Of a stretch of 64,000 nt of DNA, positions 38,596 to 49,619 are shown one piece after another. The notes beneath the pieces are model-generated. The model was not told the DNA's origin, made no database searches, and saw only the letters and a list, made by a program, of their open reading frames with translations. Position 1 is the first letter of the stretch. The number at the start of each line of letters is the position of its first letter. This DNA is from Flavihumibacter profundi (lineage in GTDB: Bacteria > Bacteroidota > Bacteroidia > Chitinophagales > Chitinophagaceae), in NCBI RefSeq assembly GCF_020076305.1, contig NZ_JAIQXE010000001.1, forward strand, positions 2,140,001 to 2,204,000. The letters are read 5' to 3'. The translations under genes were made by a program, and so were the position numbers.

Positions 38596-38721
38596 GCCAA
38601 CGGCAGGTATTTCTGATGTGCGGCCCCGCACGATCGTCCAACCCATATGGTGTTAAAAGGTGTTTTGATCTTAGAACTTGCGGATCTATCCCGCCCGCAT
38701 ATTAGAAATACCATTGTTGGC
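38596..38721. repeat. cassette-type spacer palindrome (best-preserved copy)
   Basis: A 126-bp element from GCCAAC to GTTGGC. Arms GGTATTTCTGATGTGCGG (38606-38623) and CCGCATATTAGAAATACC (38695-38712) pair at 16 of 18 positions. The middle holds CGGCCCCGCACGA (38621-38633), also present at 31673. It resembles an attC site in size and shape. It lies between the BamE-like gene stop and the graspetide precursor start, so it would end one cassette and open the next. Confidence 0.7.
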
Positions 38722-38741
38722 TGCAGACGTTCAAAAATAAT

Positions 38742-39095
38742 TCACTTTCTCCATTCCTTTATCTCCACTTTTTGCACCGTCAAGTTAGTATTAAATGATA
38801 CAGTCATTGCTTTAATGTAAACTGGATCTATGTCAGTCCCATATTTTTTATCAATATCATATTCAATTACTTTCCCATTTTCTTGAACATACTGGGGTTG
38901 TCCAAGCAACCCAATGACTTGACTATAGCTCATAGTTTTAAGATTATAATTGTCCGTCAAATCACTCAACATTGAATTTCTATTTGGGAAAGTCATTAAA
39001 TCACCAACCTCACTCCATTTAGCTTTATCAAACTCCTGCCTTGACCGGCAAGAAATACTAAATGAAATAAAAAATAATAAAACGTAAAACTTCAT
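38742..39095 (-). CDS. small lipoprotein, BamE/SmpA-like fold, 117 aa
   Basis: Signal peptide with a lipobox-like SISC; the body has LKTMSYSQVIGLLGQPQYV followed by short strands, the helix-helix-strand pattern of BamE/SmpA-type lipoproteins. True BamE is part of outer-membrane protein assembly; small Bacteroidetes lipoproteins share this fold without that role, so no symbol is given. It is the right-most gene of the island on the minus strand. Confidence 0.65.
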   Translation of the reverse strand: MKFYVLLFFISFSISCRSRQEFDKAKWSEVGDLMTFPNRNSMLSDLTDNYNLKTMSYSQVIGLLGQPQYVQENGKVIEYDIDKKYGTDIDPVYIKAMTVSFNTNLTVQKVEIKEWRK

Positions 39096-39811
39096 AAATA
39101 TTTATCTGTCCAGCAAATAATATTTGTTTACTTAATAGTACATTTTAGCCTTTCATCTCCAGACGAATTGCCCAAAAACGTTGTTCTATCAATCGGAATT
39201 CTGCATTATATTTCGGCTGACACATCCACGGAGTCCAAACGTTTGCAGCCAACGCTAATATATATGATATTATCTACCCAATATATTCCAACCTTTGTAT
39301 TGCTTTTCAATAAGTTAGCGTTATACTATTCAGATTGTTGTTAGGACAATCCACATATTAACAGTTAAAAACCTTTGCCCTGTATTTCCTGTAAATGGTC
39401 ATTTCGGGGCAAGGCTTCGCCACCTCGGTCACATATAACCGAAATTTTGGCTTTTAAACATATAAATAAATATTCAATAATTTATAGGGGAAAATCCCGT
39501 ACCGGTAACTATATGTTTTTTACCACAAGTGCTAAATGAAATCAGTTAATTACTGACAGCCGTTCCGCAAGCTGTTGGTGCAGGCAAGGAAGCCTGTATT
39601 GTCCGGATGGATTCCAGGGAATACGCCGCCGGATTCGCTCAAATAAAAACCAAACCCCGGGCAGTAGGAATTGAACCAACTGGTGCAATTCTTCACCCGC
39701 CGGCCTGGCTGCCATTGTTTGAAAATTGTAGGTATTGCTTTGAAATCCGTTAGGCAGGTTTTTGCATTTCAAATTCCTTTACACCATGAAAGTTATAAAC
39801 CAGCAGCCGTT
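39096..39811. other. 716-bp spacer at the right edge of the island
   Basis: Holds an inverted pair at 39251-39322 (reported separately) and, nearer to the AraC gene, no clear promoter box. Reading frames at 39542-39772 (minus) and from 39671 (plus) look non-coding; the latter runs in frame into the AraC gene, but its first 47 codons are not protein-like. No integrase gene lies here. Confidence 0.45.
39251..39322. repeat. inverted repeat AACGCTAA/TTAGCGTT, possible array boundary site
   Basis: A perfect 8-bp inverted pair encloses 72 bp. The flank TTTGCAGCCAACG is, in reverse, almost the same as GTTGGCTGCAGACGTT at the right end of the palindrome at 38596-38721, so it shares the outer end of a cassette site but lies in the opposite orientation. 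It is the last repeat of this kind before the AraC gene. Confidence 0.4.
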
Positions 39812-40735
39812 ATGAAATCCTTAAATTTATGGGAAATGAGCAAGGTCGAAACCATAGAAGAATTCTATAAACGGAAATTCGATTGGATGCCTGATAATAT
39901 CCGTAACGAGATCGGGCATTTCAACGTATTTAAGTTGGATCCTTTTGTGGGTGACAAGGCCCAACCCGTACCCTATAAACGGCGGGATTATTTTAAGATC
40001 ATGCTGGTGATCGGGTACAGCAAAGTGCACTTTGCCGATACCGTTGTTGAAGTACAAAAACAGGCATTGTCATTTTCCAATCCGCAGATACCCTATAAAT
40101 GGGAACACCTGGATAAAATACGGAGCGGCGTGTTTTGCATCTTTGACCAGCATTTTTTCCACCAGTACGGAAACCTAAACCAGTATAGTGTCTTCCAGCC
40201 CGGCGGACAACATGTCTTTGAACTGACGGATGAACAGGTGGACCAGGTAAACAGTTTGTTCCAGCGGATGTTTGAAGACATTAATTCTGATTACATCCAT
40301 AAATACGACCTGTTGCGCACGATTGTATTTGAACTGATCCATTTTGCCCTGAAAATGCAGCCGTCAGAAAAATTTGACAAACAACCAATCAACGCATCCC
40401 AAAGGATCTCTACCTTATTCCTGGAATTGCTGGAACGCCAGTTTCCGATTGACGATAACCACCAGTCGGTAAAACTGCGCTCCGCGACTGATTATGCAAA
40501 ACAACTAAATGTGCATGTAAACCACCTGAACAGGGCTGTAAAGGAAACAACAGATAAAACCACTTCGCAGATCATTGCAGAACGCATCCTGCAGGAAGCA
40601 AAAATTTTGCTGAAGCATAGCGCGTGGTCCGTTTCTGAAATCGCCTTTGCCCTGGGCTTTACCGAAGCCACCCATTTCAACAACTTCTTTAAAAAACATG
40701 TGCAGCTAAGTCCGGTTAAGTTCCGGAATGTTTGA
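39812..40735 (+). CDS. AraC family transcriptional regulator
   Basis: A 307-aa regulator with an N-terminal cupin-like sensing domain and a C-terminal two-HTH DNA-binding domain: LNVHVNHLNRAVKETT (first helix region) and WSVSEIAFALGFTEATHFNNFFKKH (second), ending LSPVKFR. The start at 39812 was chosen because protein-like sequence begins there; Met at 39836 is possible. It reads into the efflux genes 144 bp downstream on the same strand and may control them. It probably responds to a small ligand; which one is unknown. Confidence 0.85.
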   Translation: MKSLNLWEMSKVETIEEFYKRKFDWMPDNIRNEIGHFNVFKLDPFVGDKAQPVPYKRRDYFKIMLVIGYSKVHFADTVVEVQKQALSFSNPQIPYKWEHLDKIRSGVFCIFDQHFFHQYGNLNQYSVFQPGGQHVFELTDEQVDQVNSLFQRMFEDINSDYIHKYDLLRTIVFELIHFALKMQPSEKFDKQPINASQRISTLFLELLERQFPIDDNHQSVKLRSATDYAKQLNVHVNHLNRAVKETTDKTTSQIIAERILQEAKILLKHSAWSVSEIAFALGFTEATHFNNFFKKHVQLSPVKFRNV

Positions 40736-40879
40736 AAATCGTAAGTTAAACATTGAATTTCATACACCAGGATTTCAGAAATGACCTTACTTGCAGTTGC
40801 TTTCGGTGGCGCTTGTCATTTAATTTTTTTATCATATTTAATTAAGTAGCAAATCATGATTGTTTCGTATTTCAATAAT

Positions 40880-42283
40880 ATGTCATTATCACTGCTGAAA
40901 CGTTATTTAGCCATTTGCCTTGCCCTTTCACTGCCGGCATTCCAGGCAAACAGCCAGGTGGTAACTTTAAAAAATGCATTGGCTACAGCCCTGGAAAACT
41001 ATGGTTCAATTAAGGCGAAAGCAGGTTACCTGAAGGCCTCAAAGGCCCTGGAAAAAGAAAGCGCATTAGAGCGCTTACCTGATTTCGGCGTCGCTGCGCA
41101 AAACTCCTATGGTACCGTCAACGGGCAATTCGGGCCATCATACCCCAGCAAAATATCAAGCACTTCCTCCGCCGGGCCTATCTTCCTGGAACAAAACTGG
41201 AACGCCGCCTTTGGCTCATTATATCTTGCCAATATCAACTGGGATATTTTCAGCTTTGGCAGGGTGCGGCAGAATATAAAAGTAGCCAGAGCGCGGGTGT
41301 TAAGGGACACGCTGGACCTGGAACAGGAAAAGTTCCAGCACCAGGTACGCGTATCCGCAGCTTATCTGAATTTGTTAGCCGCACAACGTTTAAGGATATC
41401 CCAGCAAAAAAACCTGGACCGGGCTAATGCACTCGGGGCAGTCGTAATAGCGCGTACAAAAAACGGGTTAAACGCCGGCGTTGATTCTTCCCAGGCAAAT
41501 GCAGAGATATCAAATGCAAAAACAGCACTCACTAATGCGATCGATTTTGAAATGGAGCAGCGCGGCCAGCTGGCCCAGTTAATGGGTGTGCCCTACCAGG
41601 ATTTTTTCCTGGACAGTTTGTTCCTAAACAGGATACCTGCTTCCCTGTTTGATTCAGCTGCCCCAACAAAAGACCATCCGTTATTAAAATATTACCAAAG
41701 CCGGATCGATGTAAGCAAGCAACAGGAGAAATTTATTGACCGGTCTAAATTACCCGTTGTTTCCGTGTTTGGTGTAATGCAGACCAGGGGCTCCGGTTTT
41801 GGAGATACCTATAGCCTTGTCCACCCGGAGGATTATACGCATAACTATTGGGAGGGCATTAAACCAGACCGCAGTAATTACCTGCTGGGAATGGGTATTG
41901 CCTGGAACCTGACCAGTATCTTAAGGGTAAACCAGCAAGTGGCCGCACAGCAGTGGACCTCTAAAGGATTAGAAGGGGAATACGAAGTGGTAAGCCAGCA
42001 AATCAAAACACAACAGGCACTGGCTGTCGAGAAAATTAAAAACGCACTGGCCAATTACCAGGAAGCCCCGGTACAAACGAAAGCGGCATCTGACGCATAC
42101 CTGCAAAAGTCAGTATTGTACACCAATGGCCTTACCAATATAGTTGATATTACACAGGCCCTGTACACATTAAACAGGGCAGAAATCGGCCGCGATATTG
42201 CGAATATCAATGTGTGGCAGGCATTGCTGTTAAAAGCCGCAGCCAGTGGCGATTTCAGTTTGTTTATAAATGAATTTAAATAG
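40880..42283 (+). CDS. TolC family outer membrane efflux protein
   Basis: Outer-membrane channel of a tripartite efflux system. Seen: a signal peptide (about residues 1-26), two repeats of long coiled-coil helices typical of TolC (about residues 30-230 and 245-460), and a length of 467 aa. It precedes the pump permease by 25 bp, and the periplasmic adaptor comes after it. The order channel-pump-adaptor is less common than adaptor-pump-channel. The start at 40880 gives a clean signal peptide; 40856 is possible. Confidence 0.9.
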   Translation: MSLSLLKRYLAICLALSLPAFQANSQVVTLKNALATALENYGSIKAKAGYLKASKALEKESALERLPDFGVAAQNSYGTVNGQFGPSYPSKISSTSSAGPIFLEQNWNAAFGSLYLANINWDIFSFGRVRQNIKVARARVLRDTLDLEQEKFQHQVRVSAAYLNLLAAQRLRISQQKNLDRANALGAVVIARTKNGLNAGVDSSQANAEISNAKTALTNAIDFEMEQRGQLAQLMGVPYQDFFLDSLFLNRIPASLFDSAAPTKDHPLLKYYQSRIDVSKQQEKFIDRSKLPVVSVFGVMQTRGSGFGDTYSLVHPEDYTHNYWEGIKPDRSNYLLGMGIAWNLTSILRVNQQVAAQQWTSKGLEGEYEVVSQQIKTQQALAVEKIKNALANYQEAPVQTKAASDAYLQKSVLYTNGLTNIVDITQALYTLNRAEIGRDIANINVWQALLLKAAASGDFSLFINEFK

Positions 42284-42308
42284 AAGGTGTTCTATAAAAT
42301 AGTTACCC

Positions 42309-45300
42309 ATGGGCCTTATAAGAAGCGCACTTAGAAAACCAATATCCGTATTGGTACTTGTAATAGGTTTATTCTTTTTCGGGATCAACGCCGTCCGCAA
42401 TGTCAAGGTTGATATTTTCCCGGATATGAATTTACCGGTAATTTATATTTCACATCCCTTCGGTGGTTTTACACCCACACAAATGGAAGCTTATTTTGGC
42501 AAGCAGTATGTCAATTTGTTATTGTATGTATCGGGGGTAAAAAGTATTGAAACAAGGAATATACAGGGCCTTACCTTAATTAAACTTACTTTCTACGAGG
42601 GTACAAATATGGCCCAGGCCGCATCTGAAGTAACAGCCTTTACCAACCGGGCGCAGGCCATTTTCCCGCAAGGGTCCCAGCCACCATTTATTTTACGTTT
42701 CGATGCCTCCACTTTGCCTGTTGGCCAGTTGGTGCTCAGTAGTACCAAACGGTCAAACAATGAACTCATGGACCTGGCGAATGTGTATGTGCGCTCTTCT
42801 TTCACCTCCATACCGGGACTGGTATCGCCGGCGCCTTTTGGCGGGAACGTGAGGACGGTAGTTATTAAAGTAGATCCGCAATTATTACGGATCCACAACC
42901 TCACGCCAGACCAGGTAGTAGAAGCATTGCGGGTTAACAACCAGGCAACGCCCGCGGGCAATGTAAGGATAGGCGACTACAACTATTATACACCAGCCAA
43001 CACCACCATTAAAAATGTAAAAGACTTTGGCGACATACCGATATTTAAAGGAAGTGTGCAGAATGTTTACCTGCGGGACATAGCCAGTGTAGAAGATGGG
43101 GCAGATATAACCAGCAGCTATGCCTTGATAAATGGCAAAAGGTCCATTTACATGCCCATCACCAAATCGGCAGATGCATCTACCTGGGAAGTCGTTCAAA
43201 ACCTGAAAAAGGCCATTCCGCGTTTCCAGAATTTATTACCGGAGGACGTGAAATTATCCTATGAATTTGACCAGTCGGTATACGTGATCAATGCCGTAAA
43301 AAGTTTGATTACAGAAGGGGTTATCGGTGCTATCCTTACAGGCCTGATGGTGCTGCTATTTTTAGGAGACCGGCGCGGGGCCCTGATAGTTGTTTTAACG
43401 ATACCCACCTCAATAATATCGGGCGTATTGTTCCTGCACCTGTTCCACCAGACCATTAATATCATGACCCTCAGCGGCCTGGCCCTTGCCATTGGCATAT
43501 TGGTGGATGAATCAACGGTAACCATAGAAAATATCCACCAGCATCTAGCCATGGGCAAGCCAAAAGCCCTCGCCATATGGGATGCCTGTAAAGAAATAGC
43601 CTTCCCCAAGCTGCTGATATTGCTTTGTATCCTGGCTGTATTTGCACCAGCTTTTACGATGACAGGGATACCAGGCGCCTTGTTTTTACCATTAGCCATG
43701 GCTATTGCTTTTTCCATGATCACTTCCTATTTATTGTCGCAGACATTTGTGCCTGTCATGGCAAACTGGTTAATGAAAAGCCATCACCACAAATCAGCTT
43801 TAGACGGCCATACACTATCCGATGAAGAAGAGTATTTAAGTTTGGGGATTTCAGCGGCAGATGAGCATGATACCTGGGACCAGAAAAGGAAATTGCTGGA
43901 AAAAAATACGGCTAACGGAGATGTAAAACTGACGCGTTTCGAAAAATTCAGGGACCGCTTCCTGCGCTTTTTAGACCGGTTCTTCCGGTATAAAAAACCT
44001 GTTGTCCTCCTTTATACCCTTTTAACCTGTGGAGCAGTTGCATTGTTGTTTATGAAAATCGGCCGGGATGTATTGCCGAAAGTAAATGCCGGACAGTTCC
44101 AGGTGCGGCTGCGGGCTGCAGACGGCACCAGGTTTGAACGAACAGAGGAGAAAACAGTCAAGGCCCTGCAAATACTCGAGGAGCTGGTTGGCAAAGACAA
44201 TATAAGCGTGACTTCTGCCTTTGTAGGGCAACACCCGGGCCTATTCTCAACCAGCCCGATCTACCTGTTTATGAGCGGGCCTCAGGAAGCGGTGTTGCAG
44301 GTGGCGTTGAAAGAGGATTATAAGGAGCCTTTAGATGATTTAAAAGAAAGGTTCCGGCAGAAAGTAAAGGCAGAAATCCCTGATGTGCGGCTATCCTTTG
44401 AACCGATAGAGCTGACCGATAAAATCCTCAGCCAGGGGTCGCCAACACCTATCGAAGTAAGGATATTAGGGAAGGACAAAAAACAAAATGAGCAGTATGC
44501 CAACAAAGTAATCAATAAGCTGCAACAGATCGCCTACCTGCGGGATGTCCAGCTGGCCCAGCCAGTTAAATACCCTGCCATAGATATTGATATAGACAGG
44601 ACCAGGGCAGCGCAGTTGGGGGTAACCGTTTCCGATATATCCCGTTCATTAATTGCCTCTACGTCATCATCACGCTATACAGAGAAAAACGTATGGATTG
44701 ACACAAAAAGCAACCAGAGCTATGGCGTACAGGTAGAGATACCCGAAAATCAAATGGCCAGCGAAAACGATATCAGGGAAATACCGGTGCTGGCCAACCA
44801 GTCAAGGCCTGTGCTGGGAGATGTAGCCGATACAAAACTGGATACCACCTATGGAGAGAATGACAATTTAGGCGCCATACCCTTCCTTTCCGTAACAGCG
44901 AATATAAACGGTAAAGACCTTGGTACAGCAACAGCAGATGTGAAAGCCGCCATACAGTCGATAGGGGAATTGCCGCGCGGACTGACCTTAGAAACAAAAG
45001 GCCTGAGCGAAGTACTGACAGATACATTAAGCAGCCTGCAAACCGGATTACTTACAGCGGTAGTCGTGATCTTCCTGATGCTGGCTGCAAATTTCCAATC
45101 CTTCAAGGTATCCTTGGTCGTATTGTCTACAATACCAGCCGTGCTCCTGGGATCACTTGGTATGCTGATGCTCACCGGTTCCACCCTGAACCTGCAATCC
45201 TATATGGGCATGATCATGTCGGTGGGCGTATCCATCGCCAATGCAGTGCTATTAATAACCAATGCAGAACACCTGCGCCGCCACAACGGCGATGCCCTGT

Positions 45301-45593
45301 TGAGTGCAAAGGAATCAGCAGCTTTGCGATTACGACCAATATTAATGACCAGTGTTGCCATGGTAATGGGGATGATACCGATGGCATCCGGTTTAGGGGA
45401 AGGAGGCGACCAGGCCGCGCCATTGGGCCGCGCAGTTATCGGCGGACTGATTGCATCCACGTTTGCCGCTTTACTTGTATTGCCCCTGGTATTCGCCTGG
45501 GTACAAAATAAAACGTCAACGACTTCTGTATCACTCGATCCTGAAGATGAAGAAAGCAAACATTATATCCCTGAATTGCAACAAAAAGCATAA
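42309..45593 (+). CDS. efflux RND transporter permease subunit
   Basis: Proton-driven inner-membrane pump, 1094 aa, the full length for RND permeases. Seen: a membrane segment at residues 12-30, a first periplasmic loop region, the conserved membrane block with GILVDESTVTIENI (about residues 396-410), a second set of membrane helices in the C-terminal half with GMIPMASGLGEGGDQ (about 1030-1045), and FPDMNLPVIYISHPF near the start. It was not assigned to a substrate class: heavy-metal pumps carry other motifs in the periplasmic part, so drugs or detergents are more likely. It forms one transcript with the TolC gene upstream and the adaptor gene downstream. Confidence 0.95.
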   Translation: MGLIRSALRKPISVLVLVIGLFFFGINAVRNVKVDIFPDMNLPVIYISHPFGGFTPTQMEAYFGKQYVNLLLYVSGVKSIETRNIQGLTLIKLTFYEGTNMAQAASEVTAFTNRAQAIFPQGSQPPFILRFDASTLPVGQLVLSSTKRSNNELMDLANVYVRSSFTSIPGLVSPAPFGGNVRTVVIKVDPQLLRIHNLTPDQVVEALRVNNQATPAGNVRIGDYNYYTPANTTIKNVKDFGDIPIFKGSVQNVYLRDIASVEDGADITSSYALINGKRSIYMPITKSADASTWEVVQNLKKAIPRFQNLLPEDVKLSYEFDQSVYVINAVKSLITEGVIGAILTGLMVLLFLGDRRGALIVVLTIPTSIISGVLFLHLFHQTINIMTLSGLALAIGILVDESTVTIENIHQHLAMGKPKALAIWDACKEIAFPKLLILLCILAVFAPAFTMTGIPGALFLPLAMAIAFSMITSYLLSQTFVPVMANWLMKSHHHKSALDGHTLSDEEEYLSLGISAADEHDTWDQKRKLLEKNTANGDVKLTRFEKFRDRFLRFLDRFFRYKKPVVLLYTLLTCGAVALLFMKIGRDVLPKVNAGQFQVRLRAADGTRFERTEEKTVKALQILEELVGKDNISVTSAFVGQHPGLFSTSPIYLFMSGPQEAVLQVALKEDYKEPLDDLKERFRQKVKAEIPDVRLSFEPIELTDKILSQGSPTPIEVRILGKDKKQNEQYANKVINKLQQIAYLRDVQLAQPVKYPAIDIDIDRTRAAQLGVTVSDISRSLIASTSSSRYTEKNVWIDTKSNQSYGVQVEIPENQMASENDIREIPVLANQSRPVLGDVADTKLDTTYGENDNLGAIPFLSVTANINGKDLGTATADVKAAIQSIGELPRGLTLETKGLSEVLTDTLSSLQTGLLTAVVVIFLMLAANFQSFKVSLVVLSTIPAVLLGSLGMLMLTGSTLNLQSYMGMIMSVGVSIANAVLLITNAEHLRRHNGDALLSAKESAALRLRPILMTSVAMVMGMIPMASGLGEGGDQAAPLGRAVIGGLIASTFAALLVLPLVFAWVQNKTSTTSVSLDPEDEESKHYIPELQQKA

Positions 45594-45676
45594 CCAGTTT
45601 AGAAATAACTATAAAAATGTTCCTTAACCGTTCAAACAACCTGGCAATGAACCTGCGCTTAAATACATTATCAAAG

Positions 45677-46783
45677 ATGAAGATGATCCCATTCAATGGT
45701 TTGCTGTTAACCGTTTTGTTATGCAGTTGCCATCCTGGAGAAAAGCAAGAGCAAAAAAGCAAGGAACCACAGCAGGCAGCAGATGTGCCGGCAACTGAAG
45801 TATTTCCGTTACAAAGAGGAAGACTGTCATCGTCTTTACAAATACCCGGTGAGTTAATCGCCTTTCAGCAGGTGGATCTATATGCCAAGGAAAACAGCTT
45901 TGTAAAGAAGTTGTATGTCGACGTGGGTTCAGAAGTAAAGGCAGGGCAGTTGCTCGTAACTATGGAAGCACCGGAACTCGGTTCCCAATTAGCAGGTGCG
46001 TTATCCAATATACAATCACGCGAAGCCATTTACACGGCAAGCAAAGCAAACTATGACCGTTTGTATGCAACTAGCCAGACCCCCGGCACTATTTCCCCGC
46101 TTGACCTTGAGCAGGCAGCTGCACGCAAAGCCTCTGATTTAGCCCAGTTGCAGTCAGCCAAAGAAGCTTACCAGCAAATAGCAGAAACACAAAACTATTT
46201 ACAGATAAAAGCGCCATTCAATGGTGTTATCACAGCCAGGAATGTAAATCCGGGTGCCTATGTAGGTCCATCCGGCAAAGGTTCAGAGCTACCCTTATTC
46301 ACCCTCAAGGAACAGAAAAAACTGCGCCTGGTTATATCAGTTCCTGAGGCTTACACAAGCTACCTCAGCCATAAAAACGAAATAAGCTTTACCGTAAAAT
46401 CGATGCCAGACCAGCAATTCAAGGCCCACATCAACCGGATGGCCGGAGCGCTTGACAATAAATTACATGCACAAAGAATAGAGATGGATGTGGAGAACAA
46501 TGACAAGAAGTTATTACCGGGAATGGTAGCGGAAGTCAATTTACCATTACCGGCAAATGACAGTACTTTCATTGTTCCAAAGTCGGCAGTCGTCAATTCG
46601 ACAGAAAAGGTTTTCGTAATTCGTGCTGTGGACAGTAAGGCGGAATGGGTGAATGTAAAAACCGGAAGGGCCAATAATGATTCAATAGAAATCTATGGCA
46701 GTTTACATCCTGGTGACCAGTTGCTGAAAGCAGCCAATGAAGAAATAAGGAATGGCAGTGCGCTGAAAAAAATAAAACAATAA
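45677..46783 (+). CDS. efflux RND transporter periplasmic adaptor, lipoprotein
   Basis: Membrane-fusion protein bridging the pump and the TolC channel. Seen: a lipobox-like LLCSC after a short hydrophobic start, lipoyl-like halves with VDVGSEVKAGQLLVTMEAPE and APFNGVITARNVNPGAYV, and a coiled coil between them. The start was set at 45677 to give the lipoprotein signal; the frame opens 60 bp earlier. About 368 aa, the usual size. Confidence 0.9.
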   Translation: MKMIPFNGLLLTVLLCSCHPGEKQEQKSKEPQQAADVPATEVFPLQRGRLSSSLQIPGELIAFQQVDLYAKENSFVKKLYVDVGSEVKAGQLLVTMEAPELGSQLAGALSNIQSREAIYTASKANYDRLYATSQTPGTISPLDLEQAAARKASDLAQLQSAKEAYQQIAETQNYLQIKAPFNGVITARNVNPGAYVGPSGKGSELPLFTLKEQKKLRLVISVPEAYTSYLSHKNEISFTVKSMPDQQFKAHINRMAGALDNKLHAQRIEMDVENNDKKLLPGMVAEVNLPLPANDSTFIVPKSAVVNSTEKVFVIRAVDSKAEWVNVKTGRANNDSIEIYGSLHPGDQLLKAANEEIRNGSALKKIKQ

Positions 46784-46829
46784 ACTGCAACCGGGATTAA
46801 TCATGATTGCTTTGTACCATTGACAGGTT

Positions 46830-48077
46830 ATGCATAATAATAACGGAAAAAAAGGTTTCTATCTTATCCTGATACTGGGGTTGCTAACAGCCATCGGGCC
46901 ATTTTCCATTGATATGTACCTGCCGGCATTCCCGGATATTGCAAAAGGGCTGAACACAACTGTTGCGAAGGTGATGTTATCGTTATCCAGTTTCTTTATT
47001 GGCATTTCTGCAGGGCAGTTACTCTATGGACCGCTGCTGGAAAGGTATGGCCGGAAAAAACCCTTGTACGCCGGGCTAAGCATCTATCTGCTTGCATCGA
47101 TAGGTTGCGCTATGGCAACATCAATAAATGCCTTGATCATGTTCAGGCTGCTGCAGGCTTTGGGTGGTTGTGTAGGTATGGTAGCGGCGCGTGCAATGGT
47201 GCGGGATTTATTTGAAGTAAAGGAAAATGCTAAAATATTTTCTTTGCTGATGCTGGTGGTTGCTGTGTCACCGATCATAGCACCAACATTAGGCGGCTAT
47301 GTAACAGCTGCTTTTGGCTGGCGGTACGTTTTTATTATGCTGATTGCCGTAGCGCTCATTATCCTGGCAGGCATCTATTTTTTATTACCGGAAAGCAGGA
47401 AGCCCGATCCAAATTACTCACTAAAGCCAAAGCCCATCATTGATAGTTTTATGGGCATCATCAGGCATCCGCAGTTTTATACTTATGCATTCACGGGCGC
47501 AATCGCTTCTGCCGGGCTATACGCTTATATCAGTGGCTCACCCCATGTATTTATGGAAATATTCCATGTGAGTGAGCGGCAATACGGATGGATATTTGCA
47601 TTGATAGCCATGGGGCTTATCGGTTCTGCCCAGATCAATACGGTGTTGTTAAGAAATTACAAGAGTGAACAAATCATTAAAGCCGCTTTAAGTACCCAAT
47701 GCATCATCGGGTTGATTCTTGCCGGCACCACCTATTCAGGCTGGAGTGACCTGTTCGTTACCATCTTTCTCATATTTATATATTTGTGCTGCCAGGGATT
47801 TATCTTTCCCAATTCTTCTGCACTTTCCTTAGCGCCATTCGGTCACAATGCAGGCAGTGCCTCGGCATTACTGGGAGCCATTCAAATGTTCATAGGTGCC
47901 GGCGCTTCGGCTATGGTCAGTTTTTTACAAAACTATTTCTCGCCAATGACCGCAGTTATGGCATTTTGTACCCTGTCTGCATTTTCTGTTTTGAGTTTGG
48001 GAAGAAAGTTTATTGTACAGCAGGCCTCCACAGAAGCAGTAGAAGAAGAAGACGTGGAGATGATAAGTACGCTTTGA
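46830..48077 (+). CDS. Bcr/CflA family drug:proton MFS transporter (copy 1)
   Basis: Major-facilitator exporter of the Bcr/CflA group (bicyclomycin/multidrug). Seen: twelve membrane segments over 415 aa, IGPFSIDMYLPAFPDI near the start, which is typical for Bcr/CflA, and the MFS signature GPLLERYGRKKPLYAG in the first loop. It follows the efflux adaptor by 47 bp. A paralogue with the same layout lies at 49620-50861, so these are tandem copies separated by two enzyme genes. Confidence 0.9.
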   Translation: MHNNNGKKGFYLILILGLLTAIGPFSIDMYLPAFPDIAKGLNTTVAKVMLSLSSFFIGISAGQLLYGPLLERYGRKKPLYAGLSIYLLASIGCAMATSINALIMFRLLQALGGCVGMVAARAMVRDLFEVKENAKIFSLLMLVVAVSPIIAPTLGGYVTAAFGWRYVFIMLIAVALIILAGIYFLLPESRKPDPNYSLKPKPIIDSFMGIIRHPQFYTYAFTGAIASAGLYAYISGSPHVFMEIFHVSERQYGWIFALIAMGLIGSAQINTVLLRNYKSEQIIKAALSTQCIIGLILAGTTYSGWSDLFVTIFLIFIYLCCQGFIFPNSSALSLAPFGHNAGSASALLGAIQMFIGAGASAMVSFLQNYFSPMTAVMAFCTLSAFSVLSLGRKFIVQQASTEAVEEEDVEMISTL

Positions 48078-48113
48078 CCATTCAGTAAATTTTTGTTTAA
48101 ATAAATATCAGTT

Positions 48114-49579
<1,466 letters not shown>

Positions 49580-49619
49580 TTGAATGGCAGATTGTATGCT
49601 GGTCTTTGAAACAGAAAAT

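Noticed and set aside
38742..39095. True BamE of the outer-membrane assembly complex
   Set aside because: The fold pattern is similar but the protein is a lone island gene; no Bam-complex context, so only a fold-level label is given.
23979..39322. Integron integrase or transposase within or beside the island
   Set aside because: All frames of useful size on both strands were considered; none has the tyrosine recombinase R..HxxR..Y pattern or a DDE/DEDD pattern. The array call therefore rests only on repeats and gene layout.
23979..39322. CRISPR array as an explanation for the repeats
   Set aside because: Repeats are 0.6-2 kb apart, diverged, and separated by genes; no regular 30-40 bp spacers occur.
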